A stretch of 26,553 bases of DNA from Ectocarpus siliculosus (Eukaryota > Sar > Phaeophyceae > Ectocarpales > Ectocarpaceae). Position numbers and translations under genes: made by a program. Below the pieces are notes generated by a model, which saw only the letters and a list, made by a program, of their open reading frames with translations, was not told the origin of the DNA and searched no databases. Position 1 is the stretch's first letter, and every line of letters begins with the position of its first letter. Positions 20,132 to 26,553 of this stretch are shown in pieces. Location of the stretch: contig FN648938.1 of assembly GCA_000310025.1 (NCBI GenBank), positions 344,112-370,664 on the forward strand, written 5' to 3'.

Positions 20132-22155
20132 TTCTTCCGCGGCCGAAGCGAGCGCCCGTCGGATCTCCGCAACGTGGGCCGGGCGAGTCCTGCAACACCC
20201 GCCGACTACCGTCGCGCCCGCGGCGAACCACTCGTCCCGCGCCATGCGCCCGAACTCCTCCGCTCCTCCTCCTCCTCCTGCCTCCCTATCACGCAATCCG
20301 GTCCCTTCCACCCAATCCCTGACGCTGGCGTCCCACTCTTCGCCGCTGTTGGGGTACGCCACAAGCGCGACCCGGGACGGCGGGGTTTCCCGAGGCGCGC
20401 CGTGACGCGCATCCGGCCTCGCCCTCGCCGCCGCTAGCGCCCGCAGGGTCCCCGCGGCGTGGCTTGGCGATGTGCAGTTCACCCCGACGGCTGCGACGCA
20501 CGCCGGCCGGGTCGTCGTCGTCGTCGTGGTCGCCACCACCGCTGGTGGTCCCTCGGCGGCATCTTGCTCTTCGGCATGCCGCCAGATGAGGTCAGCAAAG
20601 TCGTGGAGGCGTTCTCCGCTGGGAGGCAGGTGCGGCCGTACGAGGTGGTCATCGCGGTTCGAGGACGGTACATTGTTGTTGTTGTTGTCTTCACATAAAA
20701 AACCGTTCCGTTCTCTCTGCCTAGTACCTTCTTCTGTCCGTACTAGTCTAGCACTTGACGGGATCGATTCCCGTGGTCACAGGCTAACTTACCCCAAAAA
20801 CAAATAGACGAAATAAAATGGACCCGAAGGGTCCGCAAGCCAATAAAAGTCAACGACAGATAGTCTAGGAGACTCCGCTCGCCTCTCTGCACTCTATGCG
20901 AGGTAACCCTAGCTTGGCAAAATATAGAAAAGAAAAAAGAAAAAAGAAAAAGAAATTCACGGTATAATTAATTGCTTTTCGGGTTCATGGTTTTCTCTTT
21001 AATGGGTGTGCAAAAAGAAGCTGACTGCTGCATCATACGCGGGTCATTGCACACACCCTAGACCGCCCTCACCGCTCGATAACTCTACACAGCTCAAGAA
21101 AAGTGAGTGCCACTACCGCAAAGGGTGATTTCAGAAAAGAACTCGTCCAGAGGGTTCCGTAGACGTATCATTCTGTTTCCGCACGCAACCTCCTCTTGGT
21201 CGTGGAGCGTTTTTAACACGGTCCAGGGGAGTTGTCATGGCATACGGTATCGGTTTAGTGAACAAACGTGGCGCGAGGTGAGGGAGCAGGGAGTAAGCAC
21301 GATCGAATCTTCCTTGGAGGTCTTCATTTACCAAACATCACTTTCGCAACACTCACTACCATGTACCACATATGTACGACGCCACATTTTTCAGCAGAAC
21401 TTCATCCCGCGAGGAACGCTCACGCCGCCTCAGCCTTGGTGTTGGCTGTGACTACCGGTAACGGAGATGATGGTGGCTTCGTGTGAAGTGCGCAACCTAT
21501 GGATGGTTGTCGATTACGCCCACAAGCTGCATCGGACGCATATGCGTGAAGCAGGTGAATAAGACCTGTCCGGGGAAGTTTAGGGTGCGATCGATCGATG
21601 CCGGATTGTCAGGATATGGTGTAGAAGGAAAATGCCCTAACAAATAAGAGAGCAGCAACGCCCCCCTCTTGCGATTGCTTACCTTCTCAAATGCTGGTCA
21701 TCTTTGCACGACACGCTGATCACCGCGCTGACTCTTGGGCGGAAGTCCTATTATAGATTCAGCCGGAGACGCAAGAGAAGGAGAGGGGTTCCCGCGACAG
21801 TAAAAGGGAAACTGTTATCCTGAGTAGGTGCCACCGATGTGGCAGACGTCACCGATGTGCAGGTTGACAATGCACCGGAGCATCTTGGGGGACTGACGAC
21901 AAGCGTGACCTGGTGCTGTCGTTGTTGTTGCAGATAAATGCCAGCAGGATCTAGATATCTATCACATGGCTGACTGCTCTGTCTCTTCTTGACCTTAAAG
22001 GTGGCCGGTCACGGATACTCGCGAACCAAGCTTCATTGACGCGATTGTGGCGGATCGCGACATTTGGAGCCAAGCAGAATACCTTTGCCAAAACTCGATA
22101 CCCTCCTTCTCTCTGTTTGACCCTCTATCTAGCTGTCTGTCTGTCTGTCTGTCTG

Positions 22156-22187
<32 letters not shown>

Positions 22188-23631
22188 TCTCCCCCCCCCC
22201 CCCCTCTCTCTTGCCTGCAACAGCGAGAGGATGGCGCGCACTTCCGCAAGGCATGGGACCGTCTCGAACACGACCATGTCGACGCCGTCCGCCCTCGCCA
22301 GGATTTCTAGCCGCCTGGCGTGGAACTCCTTCAGGCTTCCCGCCGGTGTGTCGACGTAGTCCCCTCGGTACTCCGAACCGTCGGCGAGCACCGCTCCGTA
22401 GCACCCAAGGCTGGCGGCGACAAGCGGCCGCAGTCGTCGTCGGTGTCGTCGTCCGTCGGACCCCCTGACCGGCTGTTGGTGTTGTTTGGCATTCTCTTCT
22501 TCTTCTATAGCCGTCGCCGTTGGTTGTGATGGCTGTCGTAAGGTTTGCGGCTTCGTTGGGGCAGGACGAGAGGCAGGGCGCTCTTCTTGGTACTCGGCCC
22601 AAAACTGGTCTCGCGCCTCGACCGCCAGCCTTACGCTCAGGAGGAGGAGCTCCTCCGCCCGCTCTGGACCTATTCCCTTGCGCTGGGAGTGTTGTGCCGG
22701 CCAACCCAACCCAAGAGGTCGTGAATTGCGTGGGGGCAAAAAGGGGAATATAAGACGCACGAGACCAACACGCTCCGCGAGGGCGGAGAATGGATGTCCA
22801 TGATCAATCATATTCTACCAGCAGCCCGAAATCGGACGGTGCTTCGCAAGACACACCGCGGGGCCTGTCTGCAAGACATCGTGGTAACTGCTGCTGTGCG
22901 TGCACACGATTATGAGCGAAAATTGACGTTGAGTTCGGAGACAGACCTTCAGTGTATAGATTCCTAACCCGCTCACCAGGAAACCCTCGAACGAAGCCTG
23001 GTAGCTCGCGCTGGTGGCGACATCGGCGCCCGCCCGAAAATAGGCTAGGTGGGTGTTGCGGATGATGGACGGGTTGTCGGCGAGCAGAGCTGCGGACCAC
23101 AAATCGCCCGTGAGGTCTGCGCCCTGGGCAGTACAGACATGCGAGTGCCATGGTGAGAAAAACAAGAGCATGGTCATACTTGGGTACTTGCGAGGCAAAG
23201 GATACGGTTTCAGTCGAACATCATTGCGCCATTGTATTGTTGCGCTTGTCTTTCGCACAGCAGCACACAGCAGTAATAGTAGTATCAGGCCAGGAGGTGA
23301 GTGCAGTACACCAGTTGAAGCACTCGAGGTTGTCAACACGTTCTCCAACGGATACAACAGCGAAATGCATGGAGGGGCCTGGAAAACACATGATGCTCCT
23401 TTGAAAGGCCCCTCCTAAACGTATCGTGAATCTTACTTACGTCCTTTCCTGAGGAGCCCATGTCTGCAAGAAGAGAAGGCTGTGTTCGGACTTCAATGTG
23501 TGACAGTTTGGAGATTGCCATATCTGTCAACGAAGTCGGTGTACCTGTGCCTCGAGCTCTGTGGCCAGCCCTCCATCAAGGACCACGAAGCCATTTTCCA
23601 GCAGGAAGGGGTCAAGCGGAGACGACGCCAT
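20075..23631 (-). CDS. HMT: Homocysteine S-methyltransferase family protein (five exons, one unresolved)
   Basis: Transfers a methyl group from S-methylmethionine or S-adenosylmethionine to homocysteine, making methionine; probably cytosolic. Minus-strand exons: 23545-23631, 22977-23123, 22215-22682, an unresolved one near 22020-22105, and a last one from about 20688 to the TGA at 20075. Diagnostic features are DGGLATELE at residues 19-27, ADLTGDLWSAALL, SASYQASFEGF, ASLGCYGAVLADGSEYRGDY, VVFETVPCLAE, and the zinc-ligand motifs GVNC and GGCC in the last exon. Joins 1-2 and 2-3 are GT-AG, phase 0. Exon 3 appears to end at a GC donor (CAG, then GCAAGA). Exon 3 carries an insert of about 50 low-complexity residues (roughly 110-162). 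The expected W-x-S block is not cleanly recovered; GIEFWQRYSAWLQMS near 22060-22105 is the best candidate. A more upstream in-frame ATG at 23808 could add an N-terminal extension. Confidence 0.88.
20817..22014 (-). other. Long intron of the methyltransferase gene
   Basis: Non-coding interval between the unresolved exon near 22020-22105 and the last exon. It contains an A-rich AAAAAG tract at about 20926-20955, and a short direct repeat CACCGATGTG (twice, near 21832 and 21849). One minus-strand frame near 21085-21250 is open for about 47 codons but does not resemble the missing methyltransferase block. I see no nested gene. Confidence 0.5.
22134..22210. repeat. CTGT / GT / CT compound microsatellite with poly-C
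   Basis: CTGT units, then GT, then about 11 CT units, then about 14 C, lying directly beside the end of methyltransferase exon 3. On the coding strand this makes the intron start purine-rich (GAGAGAGGGG...), with no GT dinucleotide for more than 80 bases after the exon. That supports use of the GC donor at the exon end. Confidence 0.85.
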
Positions 23632-24203
23632 GGGTAGATCGACTGCTGTGTCGCATGGATGGTCGGTCGCGCGGGCGACATCCTTGACATGCATGCACGG
23701 GGGTCCCTCGCCATGGATGGATATCCAACTACGGAGCCCCCCGGCTCCAGCAGCAACCAGCAGGGTTGACCACCACATCTCGGCCTCTCCCGAGCGCCTG
23801 TTGGGCATCTACTCAACCTCGTTACACGAGGCCTACAGAGTTTTGAGTGCAGTGGTCGCCTTGCGGCCAAGTTTCCCGAACAATTGTCCTCGAGACCACT
23901 TTTTCGGCGAGCTCGATCTGGGAAACGGGCGCAACGAACGGGCGGTTGCGTGTTGCCACGCGGCAACCTGTGTGTGAACTTGAACAAGCTTTGTGTGTGC
24001 TCCAGCACTGCTGTTGAACACGGCAACAGCGAGCTAGCGGTGGCATGGCTTGGAAACTTGCCGCTGTCCTTGTGACAGCGGCAACATGGACTTCGGCTGC
24101 TGCTGCTGCTGGGCCGCCGGCGGGAAGGAGGCCGTTGGTGTGGGGTCTGGACCTGGGTAACGACAACATGTGAGCGCCTGTATTGTATATATCAAACAAC
24201 AGC

Positions 24204-24242
<39 letters not shown>

Positions 24243-24622
24243 CGGCCGCAGCGCTGTAAGCATTGCGCTCTTTCTATGTACATCTTGGCTAGACTGCCTA
24301 TGGTGGTGGCAACCAGTTGCAAGCATACTCCTTACGATGTTCACGACGACACCGGTGTCCAATCTGCTGCATTTTTCTGTACACATGTTCCGCCAGTCTT
24401 GCTTGCACCATGAAAACGGCGGCGGGCGAAGATAAAAGACACTGATAACTCAGTGTTAGGCTCACTCAAACTCAACATAAGCCAAGTCTCCAGTCGGTTT
24501 CAATCCACTTACTGAAAATACTTCACCACGTCCCTTTCGACTGAGGTTATATATCGAACGGGTAGTCTTTCTGTGAGGTTATGTTTACTTTCTAAAAAGA
24601 TACGAGGTCGTTACACCTGCAA
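23632..24622. other. Upstream region of the methyltransferase gene
   Basis: This holds the presumptive 5' UTR and promoter of the minus-strand methyltransferase gene. It includes the alternative in-frame ATG at 23808 and an AGC microsatellite at 24205-24237. No other gene is convincing; the longest minus frames across the microsatellite give poly-Leu or poly-Cys and are artefacts. Confidence 0.5.
24205..24237. repeat. AGC/CAG microsatellite
   Basis: About eleven AGC units in the intergenic region upstream of the methyltransferase gene. Poly-Gln on plus and poly-Leu or poly-Cys on minus come from the repeat and do not indicate a protein. Confidence 0.9.
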
Positions 24623-25258
24623 CGCGGGAGCGTGCGTTGGTTCGCCGCTGCCACCCCCCCAACAGCCTACCTCCTTGACGTGTTGCGTTTGCCGTGCGTT
24701 TTTTCTTCACTCCCACGCAATAATGTTTGTTCCTCGCTTTGGGGAGATAGATCTCCGTCCGCGGGCAGCAGCTCGTCCACGTTTGAGCCATTTCCGACAA
24801 GCGTTTCCCGCTGCTCTTCCTCTTGGGCTAGATTGTACTTGACAAGAACTCAAGCTGTGCAAACTGACTCCCTCCGTTGATCTTTCCTCTCAGCTTTGCG
24901 CGACAAGAACTGAAGCGGTACCACTGATAATTCCAGTTTCACCACTGAATCAGTGGTAGAGCTCGAGTTCTTGTTCAGTACATGAAAAAGCTAAGGGGAA
25001 AGAGCAAATGGAAGAGAGCCAGTTTGCACAGCTCGAGTTCTCGTCCAGTCAAACCCAAGAATAAGAGCAACGGGGAAACGTTTCTCGGAGTGGCCAAAAG
25101 GTGGGACAAGCTGCTTCTCGCGGACGGAGAGATCTCCCCAAGCGAGGAAGAAACATTATTACGCGGGAATGAAGCAAAGCGCACGGCCTATAGAACGCGT
25201 CAGGGAGGTAAAATGTAGGCTGTTGGGGGGGGGCGGGGGCGAACCAGCGCACTCCCGA
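24623..25258. mobile_element. Foldback element: two imperfect inverted arms of about 310-325 bp
   Basis: The left arm (about 24623-24948) and the reverse complement of the right arm (about 24950-25258) share many blocks in the same order: GGGAG-GTGCG-TGGTTCGCC, CCCAACAGCCTAC, AATAATGTTT-TTCCTCGCTT, GGGGAGAT, CTCCGTCCGCG, CGTTTCCC, GAACTC-AGCTGTGCAAACTG and ACCACTGA. The arms meet at the palindrome ACCACTGA-A-TCAGTGGT (24941-24957). Small indels and substitutions show old divergence. There is no transposase between the arms. This fits a nonautonomous foldback or MITE-like DNA transposon, or an inverted duplication. Target-site duplications could not be identified. It lies between the divergent methyltransferase and Hsp70-like genes. 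Confidence 0.75.
24982..25218 (+). other. Open frame within the right arm of the foldback element
   Basis: This 78-codon frame has a protein-like stretch (WDKLLLADGEISPSEEETLL). The minus strand of the left arm encodes a recognisably related stretch (VDELLPADGDLSP), interrupted by small indels. The inverted arms may therefore derive from a piece of a real coding sequence that was captured and duplicated. There is no family I recognise. It may equally be chance conservation inside a repeat. Confidence 0.25.
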
Positions 25259-25628
25259 ATTGTTCGCGATTACACAATGTCTAGGAACGACCAGGTTGGC
25301 GGGCACAGACCCCAACCTTGCAGGCTCTCAGCGGACAAGCCCACCCTTTGCCACCACAGCACTCCCTGCCCTTGTTGTACGCATGGCGTGGTACTTCAAC
25401 GTGCAAGCGGCACCCCCGGGAGCGGTTCGCTTTGGCCTCTGCAAGTCGCTACGCTAGATACTTTATCGGCACCAATCCTCCACTTCCATCAACAAGCGAA
25501 GAACGACAACCAAACACATTTGCGGATTCGCTCCGCCACTCCGCTCCGCTAGCTGACTGGCTCCGTCCTTGACTTTGGGGGTTGGGTGGGTGGGTGGGTG
25601 GGGGCCAAAACACAAAAAAAAAAACCAG
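25259..25628. other. Presumptive promoter / first intron of the Hsp70-like gene
   Basis: No gene is recognised here. It contains repeated GGGT units at about 25578-25603 and an A run at about 25611-25624 just before the Hsp70-like exon. The first small exon of that gene (carrying the phosphate-1 motif) was looked for and not found in this stretch. Confidence 0.4.
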
Positions 25629-25632
25629 AGTG

Positions 25633-26553
25633 ATGGCGGTGGCCAGCCGCACCGGAGTGGACGTGGTCGCGAACGACGTCAGCGGCCGCCAGACGCCGAC
25701 GGCGGTGTACTTCGCCGGAGACCACCGCCTGATCGGCGAGCACACCACGGGCCACGCGGGGGGCGACCCCAGCAACCTCGTGCACCACCTCAAGTCCCTT
25801 CTCAGCAGCGGCGACGACGGCGACGACGATGCCAAGCAAGACGAGGGGGATGCCGCCAGCACCAGCGATGGCAGTAGTTCTTCTCCCTCGGCCGCCGCCG
25901 CCGCCGCCGCCGCCGCCACAGATTCCCGCCGCTCCTCCTCCTCCTCCTCCTCCTCCTCCTCCTCCTCGACAACGGTGACGTCGGAGCCCGGCTTCTTCTG
26001 CGAGACCCGCGCCGGCAGAGGGGATGGAAGCTCCGCCGGCCCAGCAGAAGGCACCGGGGGCGGTGGCGGCCTGCGGGCCGTGGTGCGCCACATGGGGCGG
26101 GAGCTCGAGCTCGGCGGCAGCGAGGTCGTCTCCTACCTCCTCCGGCACTGCGCCGGGGTGGTCGCCCGGGACGCGTCCGGTAAGGGGGACGGGCCGGTGG
26201 CGGCGGCGGCGGCGGCAACGGCAACGGCTTCGTCGTCGCCGTCATCGTCGTGCGTGGTGGCGTCGGTGCCGTCGTACTTCTCGCTGAGGCAGAAGAGGGC
26301 CGTGCTCGACGCGGCGAGCATCGCCGGGGTGCCCATGCCGATGGTCATGGACGAAGGGACGGCCGTCGCGCTGGCGTACGGCATCCTCAAGGGGGGGCTG
26401 CCCCCCCCCGCCCCGGCGGGGGCGGGGGCGGGGGCTGGGGCCGCGGAGGAGCCGGCGGCGCCGGCTGCGGCGGCCGGGGCTCCACCCCCGCTCAAGGTAG
26501 CTTTTGTGGCTCTTGCACACCGCTGCCCGCCGGTGAGTAGCGCCTGGTTCGCA
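25633..26553 (+). CDS. Divergent Hsp70/Hsp110-type chaperone, N-terminal ATPase part (partial)
   Basis: The frame is open from ATG 25633 to the window edge (307 codons). It is recognised by GVDVVANDVSGRQTPTAVYF at residues 8-27, YFSLRQKRAVLDAASIAG at 215-232 and DEGTAVALAYGI at 240-251, which match the Hsp70/Hsp110 nucleotide-binding domain in order. Similarity to the Hsp110 start (AVA-R-GIDVV-NE-S-R-TP) implies about 15 residues are missing before it, including the phosphate-1 DxG motif. A short upstream exon is therefore likely, spliced to CCAG at about 25628. Insertions interrupt the domain: an Asp-rich stretch, poly-Ala at about 87-95, poly-Ser at 101-112, and a Pro/Ala/Gly-rich segment at about 256-286. 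The expected phosphate-2 VDxGH reads VALAH (292-296). A strong GTGAGT donor at 26533 probably ends the exon. G/C content is very high. It is divergent from the methyltransferase gene. Confidence 0.75.
   Translation, partial: MAVASRTGVDVVANDVSGRQTPTAVYFAGDHRLIGEHTTGHAGGDPSNLVHHLKSLLSSGDDGDDDAKQDEGDAASTSDGSSSSPSAAAAAAAAATDSRRSSSSSSSSSSSSTTVTSEPGFFCETRAGRGDGSSAGPAEGTGGGGGLRAVVRHMGRELELGGSEVVSYLLRHCAGVVARDASGKGDGPVAAAAAATATASSSPSSSCVVASVPSYFSLRQKRAVLDAASIAGVPMPMVMDEGTAVALAYGILKGGLPPPAPAGAGAGAGAAEEPAAPAAAAGAPPPLKVAFVALAHRCPPVSSAWFA
25893..25968. repeat. GCC and TCC trinucleotide repeats in coding exon
   Basis: About nine GCC units followed by about eleven TCC units encode the poly-Ala and poly-Ser tracts of the Hsp70-like protein. 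Both keep the frame. They fall between the N-terminal beta-strand block and the next conserved block of the ATPase domain, so they are probably surface-loop expansions. Confidence 0.85.

Noticed and set aside
20755-20785. tRNA T-arm-like stem (ACGGG / CCCGT)
   Set aside because: The loop sequence is not a normal T-loop, and no matching acceptor stem, D-arm or anticodon arm could be found at the right distance on either strand.
21085-21250. Open minus-strand stretch with PWTVLKTLHDQEEV as the missing methyltransferase exon
   Set aside because: It lacks the W-x-S-x-[ST]-C pattern expected at this point of the family and has no good flanking splice sites in phase.
22125-22811. 228-codon minus-strand frame taken as a whole gene
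   Set aside because: Its middle is exon 3 of the methyltransferase; its start runs through the intron upstream and its end runs into the CT/CTGT microsatellite.
23632-23808. Upstream ATG at 23808 giving a longer methyltransferase
   Set aside because: The extension has no similarity to the family and the ATG at 23631 places the conserved DGGLATELE block at the usual distance from the start. Kept only as an alternative.
25555-25590. VLDFGG frame just upstream of the Hsp70-like exon, as the missing phosphate-1 exon
   Set aside because: An in-frame TAG lies directly upstream, no ATG is available, spacing within the motif is wrong, and the resulting intron would be only about 45 bases.
25449-26245. 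Long minus-strand frames opposite the Hsp70-like exon
   Set aside because: They are antisense shadows of a very G/C-rich exon with trinucleotide repeats and show only low-complexity Gly, Arg, Glu or Pro.
1-26553. CRISPR arrays, prokaryotic operons, phage or insertion-sequence genes
   Set aside because: No spaced direct repeats, no transposase or integrase domains, and the split-gene structure shows the DNA is eukaryotic nuclear.

Overview
The window is nuclear DNA from an intron-rich eukaryote. The evidence is split genes with GT-AG introns from about 240 bases to more than 3 kb, no operons or Shine-Dalgarno-led genes, many microsatellites, and coding exons that are richer in G/C than the introns. 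The architecture (many short phase-compatible exons, CAG/GTT/CTGT microsatellites, a very frequent ACAGCAGT word) suggests a stramenopile, most likely a brown alga of the Ectocarpus type. That taxonomic call is inference; the eukaryotic call is secure.

Layout, left to right. (1) 224-6629, minus strand: the N-terminal part of a myosin heavy chain motor domain in six exons, running off the left edge. (2) 6630-8032: a divergent intergenic region between the myosin and GET4 starts, with a puzzling 450-codon open frame. (3) 8033-14999, plus strand: a complete seven-exon GET4 gene of 311 codons, the tail-anchored-protein targeting factor; its last intron holds a short N gap. (4) 15000-16794: intergenic, with an 8-bp tandem repeat and a possible decayed coding fragment. 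(5) 16795-18510, minus strand: a single-exon 571-residue low-complexity protein of unknown function, convergent with GET4. (6) 18511-20074: intergenic, ending in a duplicated copy of the 3' end of the next gene. (7) 20075-23631, minus strand: a homocysteine S-methyltransferase family gene; four exons are clear and one internal exon is unresolved. (8) 23632-25632: intergenic, dominated by a foldback element of about 0.64 kb made of two imperfect inverted arms. (9) 25633 to the right edge, plus strand: the N-terminal ATPase part of a divergent Hsp70/Hsp110-type protein, truncated by the window and probably lacking its first small exon.

The genes do not form a pathway. They are unrelated housekeeping functions: actin-based motility, tail-anchored protein insertion, methionine/homocysteine metabolism and chaperoning. 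Exon joins for myosin and GET4 were checked by reading-phase arithmetic and are consistent throughout.

I see no convincing new multi-gene system. The best leads are non-coding or structural: the strongly over-represented ACAGCAGT word, the foldback element, the duplicated 3' end and a probable GC-AG intron of the methyltransferase gene, and the aberrant Hsp70-like protein. The sequence at 1-200 and around 14523-14655 looks like low-quality assembly and should not be interpreted biologically.
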